Below, piece by piece: positions 8,784-15,270 of a stretch of 41,573 bases of DNA (position 1 is its first letter; each line of letters opens with the position of its first letter). Location: NCBI GenBank assembly GCA_017503735.1, contig JAFVSN010000008.1:1-41573 (forward strand). The letters run 5' to 3'. The position numbers and the translations under genes were made by a program. The DNA comes from Lachnospiraceae bacterium (GTDB taxonomy: Bacteria; Bacillota; Clostridia; Lachnospirales; Lachnospiraceae). The notes below the pieces were generated by a model that saw nothing but the letters and a program-made list of their open reading frames with translations, ran no database searches and was not told where the DNA came from.

Positions 8784-10004
8784 ATGATGACAATGGAGCA
8801 TTTTGAAGAAGCATGTGAAGCGGTGAAGCGCGTGACAGCGCCGACCAAACTTGTTTACAGTAATTTCTTTTCCGATTTAACGGGAAACAAGGTATATTTA
8901 AAGCCGGAGAACATGCAGGTAACCGGCGCATATAAGATCCGCGGTGCGTATTATAAAATCAGTACCTTATCCGAAGAGGAGCGTGCCAAGGGGCTCATTA
9001 CGGCATCTGCGGGAAATCATGCTCAGGGCGTTGCTTATGCGGCAAAGGAATACGGATGTAAGGCGGTTATCGTAATGCCGACCACTACACCGCTGATTAA
9101 AGTGAACCGTACCAAAAGCTACGGCGCGGAAGTGGTATTACACGGAAATGTGTATGATGAAGCCTGTGAATATGCTTTAAAGCTGGCAAAAGAGAAGGGG
9201 TATACCTTTATTCACCCGTTCGACGACGAAACCGTGGCTACGGGACAGGGTACCATCGCTATGGAACTGTTTAAGGAACTTCCGACGGTAGACATTATTC
9301 TGGCTCCGGTAGGCGGCGGCGGACTGTTGGCCGGTGTTTCTACCCTTGCAAAAATGTTAAACCCGAACATTAAAGTCATCGGCGTGGAGCCGGAGGGCGC
9401 AAGCTGCATGAAGGCTTCTTTAAAGGCAGGAGAGGTTGTAACCCTGCCGGGTGTGGATACCATTGCGGACGGTACTGCGGTAAAAACTCCGGGAACAAAG
9501 ATTTTCCCGTATATCCAGCAGAATGTAGATAAGATTATGACGGTTTCCGATAAGGAATTGATTGTATGTTTCCTTGATATGATTGAAAATCATAAAATGG
9601 TAGTAGAGAATTCCGGTCTTCTTACGGTAGCTGCGTTAAAGCGTCTGAAGTGCCAGAATAAGAAGGTGGTTGCTATCATGAGCGGCGGTAACATGGATGT
9701 GATTACCATGGCTTCCGTAGTACAGCAGGGACTTATTTTCAGAGAGCGTATCTTTACTTTCTCTGTTCTTCTTCCGGATAAGCCGGGTGAATTGGTACAT
9801 GTAGCATCTATTTTGGCAGAGAATCAGGGAAATGTAATCCGTCTGGATCATAACCAGTTCGTCAGCATTAACCGAAACAGTGCGGTGGAACTTACCATTA
9901 CACTGGAAGCGTTCGGACCGGAACATAAGGAAAAGATATTAAACGCATTAAAAGAAGCCGGCTATGAGCCGAATGTAGTTGCATCTAAGGCAATGTATCA
10001 GTAA
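8784..10004 (+). CDS. ilvA: Threonine ammonia-lyase (threonine dehydratase), ACT-domain form
   Basis: This PLP enzyme deaminates L-threonine to 2-oxobutanoate and ammonia, either for isoleucine synthesis or for threonine breakdown. The PLP lysine is Lys51 in TGAYKIRGA (the common form is SFKIRGA), and the phosphate-binding loop is VGGGGLLAG near residue 175. A single ACT regulatory domain is at about residues 325-400 (FTFSVLLPDKPGELVHVASI). The 406-aa length and one ACT domain match the medium-size IlvA/TdcB class rather than the two-domain E. coli IlvA, so biosynthetic and catabolic roles cannot be separated from sequence alone. It sits 21 bp after ftsY and 12 bp before rapZ with no visible promoter or terminator, so it is probably part of their transcript. 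Confidence 0.9.
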   Translation: MMTMEHFEEACEAVKRVTAPTKLVYSNFFSDLTGNKVYLKPENMQVTGAYKIRGAYYKISTLSEEERAKGLITASAGNHAQGVAYAAKEYGCKAVIVMPTTTPLIKVNRTKSYGAEVVLHGNVYDEACEYALKLAKEKGYTFIHPFDDETVATGQGTIAMELFKELPTVDIILAPVGGGGLLAGVSTLAKMLNPNIKVIGVEPEGASCMKASLKAGEVVTLPGVDTIADGTAVKTPGTKIFPYIQQNVDKIMTVSDKELIVCFLDMIENHKMVVENSGLLTVAALKRLKCQNKKVVAIMSGGNMDVITMASVVQQGLIFRERIFTFSVLLPDKPGELVHVASILAENQGNVIRLDHNQFVSINRNSAVELTITLEAFGPEHKEKILNALKEAGYEPNVVASKAMYQ

Positions 10005-10016
10005 AACGGAGGGCTT

Positions 10017-10901
10017 ATGAAGCTGATAATCGTAACAGGAATGAGCGGTGCGGGAAAATCAAAAGCAGTGGATTATCTGGAGGATGCGGGGTATTATTGT
10101 CTGGATAATCTGCCTGTTAAATTGTTGCTGTCTGTTGTTAGCTGGATGAAGCAAAACAAAGATTTTCCGCAAAAAGTTGCGGTAACACTGGATATCCGGA
10201 GTACGGACATTTCCGACGGTTTTTTCTCTGCGTTGGAATCGGTAAAAAATGCCGGGGTACCGGCAAAGGTTTTGTTTTTGGAATGTGAGGATGCGGTTTT
10301 AATTAAGCGTTATAAAGAAAGCAGACGATTGCATCCTTTAATGAATCTGGAAAACCGTACCGATATTTCCACGGCCTTGGTGGAGGAACGCAAAGCGCTT
10401 TCTTCTGTACGGGAATCGGCAGATTATATTATTGATACTTCTGTTTTATCCACTGCAATGTTGCGGGAGAAAATCGTTGACTTGCTGGAATCGGATACGG
10501 ATGAAGGAATGTTGTTACACTTTATTTCCTTCGGATACAAGTACGGAATTCCGGCAGAGGCGGACCTGGTATTTGATGTTAGATGTCTTCCGAACCCGTT
10601 TTATGTTGATGAATTAAAGACAAAGACTGGTTTGGATAAACAAGTGCGTTCCTATGTGTTTTCTACGGAAGAAGCAGAAGGACTTTATAACAGAATATCG
10701 GAAATGTTAAAGTTTGCGGTTCCGTTATACGAAAAAGAAGGAAAAGCGCAACTGGTGGTAGCCTTCGGTTGTACGGGAGGACAACATCGTTCCACGGCCT
10801 TTGCTTATCGGATGAAGAAAGAGTTTGAAGCACAGAGAGAAAATGTAAAGCTTTCCTGCAGGGATATGAGCATCAACCGGGAAGAAGTAAAAAACAGATA
10901 A
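10017..10901 (+). CDS. rapZ: RapZ/YvcJ-family nucleotide-binding protein
   Basis: This family binds nucleotides through an N-terminal P-loop. In E. coli RapZ is an RNase adaptor that senses an amino-sugar precursor and steers decay of the small RNA GlmZ, while the B. subtilis homologue YvcJ has GTPase activity and affects competence. Walker A is GMSGAGKS at residues 8-15. The C-terminal domain has the family signature AFGCTGGQHRSTAFAYRM. The 294-aa length is standard. ACGGAGGG lies just upstream of the ATG. In many Firmicutes the gene sits between murB and whiA; here it follows ilvA instead, so the usual cell wall/division neighbourhood is absent. The RNA-adaptor role is not established for Clostridia. 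Confidence 0.93.
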   Translation: MKLIIVTGMSGAGKSKAVDYLEDAGYYCLDNLPVKLLLSVVSWMKQNKDFPQKVAVTLDIRSTDISDGFFSALESVKNAGVPAKVLFLECEDAVLIKRYKESRRLHPLMNLENRTDISTALVEERKALSSVRESADYIIDTSVLSTAMLREKIVDLLESDTDEGMLLHFISFGYKYGIPAEADLVFDVRCLPNPFYVDELKTKTGLDKQVRSYVFSTEEAEGLYNRISEMLKFAVPLYEKEGKAQLVVAFGCTGGQHRSTAFAYRMKKEFEAQRENVKLSCRDMSINREEVKNR

Positions 10902-10934
10902 AATAAAAAGAAGATCGCACTGCGACGGCACAAA

Positions 10935-10993
10935 AACTGTCGCAGAAAGCGACCCGATGCAGACAGAGAATCTCGTAAGCGGGATTCTTTGTT
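10935..10993 (+). repeat. Structured dispersed repeat, copy A (sister copy at 20516-20574)
   Basis: This 59-bp segment aligns without gaps to 20516-20574 with 48 of 59 identical positions by my count. Both copies keep GTCGC...GCGAC inverted arms (10939-10943 and 10949-10953 here) and end in an identical GATTCTTTGTT. In this copy the first arm can also pair with TGCGAC at 10921-10926, giving two mutually exclusive hairpins. The 3' end overlaps the rapZ terminator. Confidence 0.65.
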
Positions 10994-11000
10994 TTTTGTT
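10974..11000 (+). terminator. Probable intrinsic terminator after rapZ
   Basis: The sequence AGAATCTCG, loop TAAG, CGGGATTCT forms a 9-bp stem with one G-U pair and is followed by a run of T interrupted by single G bases. It would end the ftsY-ilvA-rapZ transcript. It is part of repeat copy A. Confidence 0.6.
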
Positions 11001-11040
11001 TACAGAACGAATAAGATATGATATAGTAGAAGTGTCCTTT

Positions 11041-11058
11041 TTGTTCCGGTCGGAACAA
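11041..11058. promoter_or_regulatory. Palindrome upstream of the recA promoter
   Basis: TTGTTCCG (11041-11048) and CGGAACAA (11051-11058) are perfect 8-bp inverted arms separated by GT. The palindrome ends 26 bp upstream of the recA -35 box. It has the half-sites in the order opposite to the LexA box, so it may be a site for a different regulator or a hairpin followed by an AT-rich stretch. Confidence 0.45.
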
Positions 11059-11084
11059 ATTTTCCAAAATTTTTACGAAAAAAG

Positions 11085-11113
11085 TTGACAAACAGGAAAG
11101 ATAGTTGTATTAT
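11085..11113 (+). promoter_or_regulatory. Sigma-A promoter of recA
   Basis: A perfect -35 box TTGACA (11085-11090) and a -10 box TATTAT (11108-11113) are separated by 17 bp. The predicted start of transcription near 11120 lies at the edge of the LexA box, the usual layout for SOS control. Confidence 0.85.
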
Positions 11114-11124
11114 AAACTTAGAAA

Positions 11125-11136
11125 GAACATTTGTTC
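11125..11136. promoter_or_regulatory. LexA (SOS) box of recA
   Basis: GAACATTTGTTC matches the Gram-positive LexA/DinR consensus GAAC-N4-GTTC exactly in both half-sites. It begins 11 bp after the -10 box, so bound LexA would block initiation. A degenerate second site, CGAACATATGAACG at 11138-11151, has one correct half-site only. Confidence 0.85.
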
Positions 11137-11177
11137 ACGAACATATGAACGATATGAATCAAAGGAGGACTTCTTTT

Positions 11178-12197
11178 ATGGCAAATACAGAAAAAATCAG
11201 AGCGTTAGAGTCTGCTCTGCAGCAGATTGAGAAACAGTACGGGAAAGGTTCCGTTATGAAACTGGGAGATAACAGTTCCAACATGAACGTAGAAGTAGTG
11301 ACCAGCGGTTCCTTGAGTCTGGATGCTGCTTTGGGTTTGGGAGGATTTCCGAAGGGCCGTATTATTGAGATTTACGGACCGGAATCCAGTGGTAAGACGA
11401 CCGTTGCCCTGCATGCGGTTGCGGAAGTTCAGAAGCGCGGCGGTATTGCCGGTTTCATTGACGCAGAACATGCTCTTGACCCGGTGTATGCGGCAAATAT
11501 CGGTGTTGATATCAATAATTTATATATTTCTCAGCCGGACAACGGAGAACAGGCACTGGAGATTACCGAGACGATGGTACGTTCCGGTGCGGTAGACATT
11601 GTAATTGTGGACTCTGTGGCGGCACTTGTTCCGAAGGCGGAGATTGAAGGCGATATGGGAGATTCCCATGTGGGCTTACAGGCTCGTTTGATGTCTCAGG
11701 CACTTCGTAAGCTGACTGCGGTTATCAGTAAGTCTAATTGTATTGTTATCTTTATTAACCAGCTCCGTGAGAAGGTTGGTGTGATGTTCGGTAACCCGGA
11801 GACAACGACCGGCGGCCGTGCGCTGAAGTTCTATGCTTCCGTTCGTCTGGATGTAAGACGTATCGAAGCTTTAAAAGCCGGTGGCGAAGTAGTCGGAAAC
11901 CGTACCAGAGTAAAGGTTGTGAAGAATAAGGTGGCTCCGCCGTTTAGAGAGGCCGAATTTGATATTATGTTCGGTCAGGGGATTTCCAAGGAAGGTGATG
12001 TGCTTGATCTTGCGGTAGAAGAAAATATTATCCAGAAGAGCGGTGCATGGTTTGCATATAATGACGAGAAAATCGGACAGGGCCGTGAGAATGCAAAAGT
12101 TTATCTGAAGGAACATCCGGAAGTAATGAATGAAGTGGAACAGAAGGTACGTGAGGTTTACGGATTCGTTGATGGCGATGCCTCTTCCGAAGCGTAG
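11178..12197 (+). CDS. recA: Recombinase A
   Basis: RecA forms filaments on single-stranded DNA, catalyses strand exchange in recombinational repair and triggers LexA self-cleavage. Walker [10 protein letters not shown] is near residue 65, followed by the conserved core [16 protein letters not shown], the ATPase strand [14 protein letters not shown] and the DNA-binding L2 loop region [16 protein letters not shown]. The product is 339 aa. The ATG at 11178 was chosen because AAAGGAGG at 11161-11168 precedes it; the frame is open from 11085, but that stretch overlaps the promoter and LexA box. Expression is expected to be DNA-damage inducible. recX follows after a strong hairpin. Confidence 0.98.
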   Translation: MANTEKIRALESALQQIEKQYGKGSVMKLGDNSSNMNVEVVTSGSLSLDAALGLGGFPKGRIIEIYGPESSGKTTVALHAVAEVQKRGGIAGFIDAEHALDPVYAANIGVDINNLYISQPDNGEQALEITETMVRSGAVDIVIVDSVAALVPKAEIEGDMGDSHVGLQARLMSQALRKLTAVISKSNCIVIFINQLREKVGVMFGNPETTTGGRALKFYASVRLDVRRIEALKAGGEVVGNRTRVKVVKNKVAPPFREAEFDIMFGQGISKEGDVLDLAVEENIIQKSGAWFAYNDEKIGQGRENAKVYLKEHPEVMNEVEQKVREVYGFVDGDASSEA

Positions 12198-12214
12198 TTG
12201 TTAAAATGTGAAAC

Positions 12215-12244
12215 AGGCTGTTATGCGTGATAGCATAACAGCCT
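12215..12244 (+). terminator. Strong hairpin between recA and recX
   Basis: A perfect 12-bp stem AGGCTGTTATGC (12215-12226) and GCATAACAGCCT (12233-12244) with a 6-base loop lies 17 bp after recA and 23 bp before recX. The T-run expected of an efficient terminator is missing (ATATACTT follows), so it probably allows partial read-through. In E. coli recX is likewise expressed by read-through of a recA-recX terminator. Confidence 0.65.
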
Positions 12245-12267
12245 ATATACTTATGAAGGGAAAATAG

Positions 12268-12945
12268 ATGATACTGGAATTACGAGAGAAAAAAGGAAAG
12301 AAGACAGAGGTCTTTGCAGACGGTGCGTTTTACTGCAGATGTTATCCGAAAGATTTAAAGGAACTTGGATTTGCAACGGATTCAGTGGGACAACAAGCGG
12401 AATGTTCTTCGGAAAACCTTCTGTATGTGGAGAAGACTCTTTTTTTACCGCGGGCAAAACGGCGAGCCCTTCTTTTGTTAGAAAAAAAAGAGTACACAGA
12501 AGCAGAGCTTAAGAGAAAGCTTGTGACCGACGGATACCCGGAAAGAACCGTGGATGCGGTGTTACTCTATGTGACAGAACTTCATTATGTAAATGACAGG
12601 GCTTTTGCGGAACGATATGCATTGTATTTGTTGCCGAAGTGCAGTGAGCGGGAGTTGTTGCAAAAGATGTACTTGAAAGGCTTTGATAAAGAGTTGATGA
12701 AAGAAGCCGTTGCTACCGCAAAAGAGACATATCGCTTTGAACATGAGCAGTCGGAGAACGGGGAATCTCCGGAACTTAGCGCGATTCGTGCATTTCTTCG
12801 AAAAAAAGGATATCGTCCGGAATCTTGTGACAAGGAAAAACGTAAAAAATTTGTGGCAGCATTGTATCGAAAAGGGTTTTCGTTTTCAAATATCAAAGAA
12901 GTGATGGGAGAGTTTGGGGCGGAAGAGGATATGCAGGATTATTAA
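12268..12945 (+). CDS. recX: Regulatory protein RecX
   Basis: RecX binds RecA filaments and limits RecA activity. The 225-aa protein is all-helical in character and carries the family features: RRALLLLEKKEYTEAELKRK, a DAVLLYVTELHYVNDRAFAE segment with the conserved NDxxFA pattern, and a C-terminal repeat RKKFVAALYRKGFSF followed by the I/V helix. The ~70-residue N-terminal extension is common in Firmicutes RecX. GAAGGGAAAATAG precedes the ATG. Position directly after recA, separated by the hairpin at 12215-12244, supports the assignment and suggests low co-induction with recA. Confidence 0.9.
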   Translation: MILELREKKGKKTEVFADGAFYCRCYPKDLKELGFATDSVGQQAECSSENLLYVEKTLFLPRAKRRALLLLEKKEYTEAELKRKLVTDGYPERTVDAVLLYVTELHYVNDRAFAERYALYLLPKCSERELLQKMYLKGFDKELMKEAVATAKETYRFEHEQSENGESPELSAIRAFLRKKGYRPESCDKEKRKKFVAALYRKGFSFSNIKEVMGEFGAEEDMQDY

Positions 12946-12970
12946 TTGCTACGAACGGAATAGGAAATAG

Positions 12971-13018
12971 AAAACAGGGTATCCGTGTTATGGTTTCATA
13001 ACCGGAATACCCTGTTTT
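12971..13018. terminator. Bidirectional terminator between recX and the convergent deacetylase gene
   Basis: AAAACAGGGTAT-CCG pairs with CGG-AATACCCTGTTTT around an inner GTTATG/CATAAC stem, with single-base bulges. The A-run on one side and T-run on the other make it usable on both strands, as fits its place between two converging genes. Confidence 0.8.
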
Positions 13019-13035
13019 GCATATTAAGTGAAAAC

Positions 13036-14397
13036 TTATTTTGCGCTGTTGTATACCTGTCCGTCTTTTAACTCAAGTCCCTTTGCTTTGAAAAGCTCGG
13101 AGACGGAAACAATCTGCCAACCTTCCGCTACCAGTTGCGGTATCAGCGTTTCCATTGCTTCCGCGGTAGTAGTATAAGTTTCGTGCATCAGTACGATGGC
13201 ACCGTCTTTTTTATTGGTATTAATGGTATTGATAATATCATCCTTAGAAGCACCTGCCCAGTCCTTACTGTCGATGCTACAGTTAATCATCGGTTCGCGC
13301 ACCGTGTTCATTACCGTAGTGTTGGTAGAAAGATACGGCGGACGAACAAGGAAATGCTTTAAGCCGGTAATCTCGGATAATTTGTCTGCCTGTGTCATAA
13401 CCTCATCCAGAATCTTATCCGCAGTTAATTTGGTAAGGTACTGATGGGAACGGGTATGGTTTCCGATTTCAAAGCCCATATCATAAGCACGCTTGATTTC
13501 CGGTGCATTTAAAGCGTTTAATGAAGTGCCCCAATAGAAGAAGGTCGCATGCTGACCGGAAGCTGCCAAAGCATCCTGGATACGGATCGAGGTGGAATAA
13601 CTGGCAGTACCTACCGGACCGTCATCGAAGGTAAATGCAATCATCGGCTTTGACGGGTCAATCCAGGAAATATCGGCGTTGTTTTCCCAAATGCCGGTGT
13701 CGTCCGGGTCCACCGGAATCGGAGTGGCGGTCGGAGCAGGAGTACCGGTATTCCAGCCTTCCTTCATTTTGAAAGTAACGGAATATACCGTAGCGTCAAA
13801 TAAGGAGTAATCGGTCATGTTATTATCACATGCCATCAAACCGATGCCGGCAACCTTGGTAGCCGGGTCATGGGAGATGGTTTTGTCGGCAATACCGCTT
13901 GTCATTCCGTCATAGCTAACAGCAACTTCGGCAAAAGCCTCATCGTAAAGCTTCACTGCAAGATTTCCGATTTCACTCTTCATCTTTACGGAAACACCGG
14001 TGCAGTAACTCATATCCAACGTCTGCGGAAGTGCTAATTTGATTTCCTGATATAAGCCATCATACTGAAGAGAGATAGAACCGTCATCCAGTACGGCATA
14101 AGTAGTACCGTAGGACGTGCTATAGGTAAGGTCATTGAAGTTATAGGTTAACTCTGCAGGACCGCCGGCCGGTGCTTTCGTCGGCACCGGAGTAGCCGTC
14201 GGTTTCGGAGTGGCCGTCGGCTTCGGTGTGGCGGTCGGTTCCGGAGTAGCAGTCGGTTCCGGAGTAGCAGTTGCATCCGGGGTAATCGTTGTTTCCGGAG
14301 CCGGAGTTACATTGGTTTCATCGGTTTTTCCGCACGCACCGAAAGCACCTATCGTAAGACAGAGAACAGAGAGCAGTGCAAACATTCTTTTTTTCAT
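13036..14397 (-). CDS. NodB-type polysaccharide deacetylase lipoprotein with Thr-Pro linker and carbohydrate-binding-like domain
   Basis: The C-terminal NodB domain (about residues 245-430) removes acetyl groups from a polysaccharide by metal catalysis. Visible motifs are TFDDGP with the catalytic/metal Asp pair, HTRSH (metal His pair), RPPY, and the closing VLMHETY. The N-terminus is a signal peptide with a lipobox ending at Cys22 (AFGAC), so the protein should be anchored outside the membrane. A repetitive Thr-Pro-Glu/Lys linker (about residues 38-75) leads to a ~130-residue beta-rich domain (LTYNFNDLTYSTSYGTTYAV) that looks like a carbohydrate-binding module. The substrate could be xylan, another plant glycan or peptidoglycan; sequence does not decide. 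AGGAGG precedes the ATG. The gene starts 10 bp after the ppiB stop, so the two form an operon. Confidence 0.9.
   Translation of the reverse strand: MKKRMFALLSVLCLTIGAFGACGKTDETNVTPAPETTITPDATATPEPTATPEPTATPKPTATPKPTATPVPTKAPAGGPAELTYNFNDLTYSTSYGTTYAVLDDGSISLQYDGLYQEIKLALPQTLDMSYCTGVSVKMKSEIGNLAVKLYDEAFAEVAVSYDGMTSGIADKTISHDPATKVAGIGLMACDNNMTDYSLFDATVYSVTFKMKEGWNTGTPAPTATPIPVDPDDTGIWENNADISWIDPSKPMIAFTFDDGPVGTASYSTSIRIQDALAASGQHATFFYWGTSLNALNAPEIKRAYDMGFEIGNHTRSHQYLTKLTADKILDEVMTQADKLSEITGLKHFLVRPPYLSTNTTVMNTVREPMINCSIDSKDWAGASKDDIINTINTNKKDGAIVLMHETYTTTAEAMETLIPQLVAEGWQIVSVSELFKAKGLELKDGQVYNSAK
14189..14278. repeat. Five imperfect 18-bp tandem repeats coding for the Thr-Pro linker
   Basis: Five consecutive 18-bp units beginning GGAGTAGCC/GGTGTGGCG on the + strand encode the six-residue unit P-T-A-T-P-E/K of the deacetylase linker on the - strand. 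Unit number could vary between strains by slippage. Confidence 0.8.
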
Positions 14398-14407
14398 GGT
14401 GTACCTC

Positions 14408-14935
14408 CTATTTATCTAAGGTTTCCGGTTCGTCATAGGTTACGCCGAAGGTTTCTGCGGTTACGGTTTGCATTACCTGCGGATGTGCCGGACGATCAGA
14501 CCAATCGGTCGGTACTTCCGCAATACGGTTTACCACATCCATGCCTTCGATTACCTTACCGAACGCTGCATAAGAACCGTCAAGGTGCGGAGAAGTCTTG
14601 TGCATAATAAAGAACTGGGAGCCTGCGGAATCCGGATGTTGTGCCCGGGCCATGGAAAGCACACCTTCCGTATGACGCAGTTCATTTTTGAATCCGTTCA
14701 TGGAAAATTCTCCCGGAATAGAGTAACCCGGACCACCCATACCGGTTCCGTCCGGGCAACCGCCCTGAATCATGAAACCACTGATTACACGGTGGAAGAT
14801 TAACCCGTTATAATATCCCTTGTTTACAAGAGAAAGAAAGTTGTTTACGGTATTCGGAGCAATTTCCGGATAGAGTTCCGCGCGAATCTGTTCGCCGTTT
14901 TCCATAGTAAATGTTACAATTGGGTTTTGAGCCAT
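14408..14935 (-). CDS. ppiB: Peptidyl-prolyl cis-trans isomerase, cyclophilin type
   Basis: Cyclophilins speed folding by isomerising Xaa-Pro bonds. The conserved core is complete: [20 protein letters not shown], then [26 protein letters not shown] and GSQFFI, followed by [18 protein letters not shown]. The active-site Arg of FHRV and the Phe of QFFI are present. There is no signal peptide, so it is cytoplasmic. The length of 175 aa is normal. AGGAGG lies 6 bases before the ATG. It is the first gene of a two-gene - strand operon with the deacetylase lipoprotein; the likely promoter is at 15012-15040, and a palindrome lies in its leader. Confidence 0.95.
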   Translation of the reverse strand: MAQNPIVTFTMENGEQIRAELYPEIAPNTVNNFLSLVNKGYYNGLIFHRVISGFMIQGGCPDGTGMGGPGYSIPGEFSMNGFKNELRHTEGVLSMARAQHPDSAGSQFFIMHKTSPHLDGSYAAFGKVIEGMDVVNRIAEVPTDWSDRPAHPQVMQTVTAETFGVTYDEPETLDK

Positions 14936-14976
14936 AGTGACCTCCTAATGCTTCTTATATAGTTATAGTGTGTTTT

Positions 14977-14998
14977 ATATTGCATTTGAATGCAATAT
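14977..14998. promoter_or_regulatory. Perfect 10-bp-arm palindrome in the ppiB leader
   Basis: ATATTGCATT (14977-14986) and AATGCAATAT (14989-14998) are perfect inverted arms around TG. It lies just downstream of the predicted ppiB transcript start (near 15005), a typical repressor position. It could also form an RNA hairpin. No T-run follows in either direction. Confidence 0.5.
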
Positions 14999-15011
14999 GT
15001 AAAGTGAATAT

Positions 15012-15040
15012 AGTATAACAAAAAAAGGGGGATATGTCAA
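15012..15040 (-). promoter_or_regulatory. Sigma-A promoter of ppiB and the deacetylase gene
   Basis: Read on the - strand, TTGACA (complement of 15035-15040) and TATACT (complement of 15012-15017) are 17 bp apart. This would give a leader of about 70 nt before ppiB. Confidence 0.75.
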
Positions 15041-15151
15041 AGAAAAAGAGTCTAATAATATGAAAAGAAGATTATCTATATTCATTTTTTTATGTTATGT
15101 TCAATGCATTAAGATTCGGTAAAGATTTGGTAAAAAATTGACAAGTTTGTC

Positions 15152-15185
15152 TTGCTTTTTGACATGATTAAGGATATAATATAAT
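15152..15185 (+). promoter_or_regulatory. Promoter region of the carboxyltransferase/decarboxylase operon
   Basis: TTGCTT (15152-15157) is 17 bp from TATAAT (15175-15180). A perfect TTGACA at 15159-15164 is only 15 bp from an overlapping second TATAAT (15180-15185). Just upstream, GACAA-GT-TTGTC at 15140-15151 is a short inverted repeat that could be an operator. The exact -35 box is ambiguous. Confidence 0.6.
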
Positions 15186-15270
15186 CGGCGTAATTTGGAA
15201 GTTCTTTTTTGCGTCATCAAAATTTTTCGGTTCTACGAAAGTAATATTATAGAAAAATGGAGGCAGTAAG

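Larger units (their letters stand above)
14936..15270. other. Divergent intergenic region between ppiB and the decarboxylase operon
   Basis: This 335-bp gap holds no gene. It contains the ppiB promoter on the - strand, a 22-bp palindrome in the ppiB leader, and the promoter and a ~75-85-nt leader of the decarboxylase operon on the + strand. Between the promoters the sequence is AT-rich without further structure that I can see. Confidence 0.7.

Noticed and set aside
11138-11151. Second LexA box after the first at recA
   Set aside because: CGAACATATGAACG has the left half-site but GAAC in place of GTTC on the right, so it is not a palindromic LexA site.
11085-11177. Upstream start of recA at 11085
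   Set aside because: This segment contains the -35/-10 boxes and LexA site; the ATG at 11178 has a near-perfect ribosome binding site.
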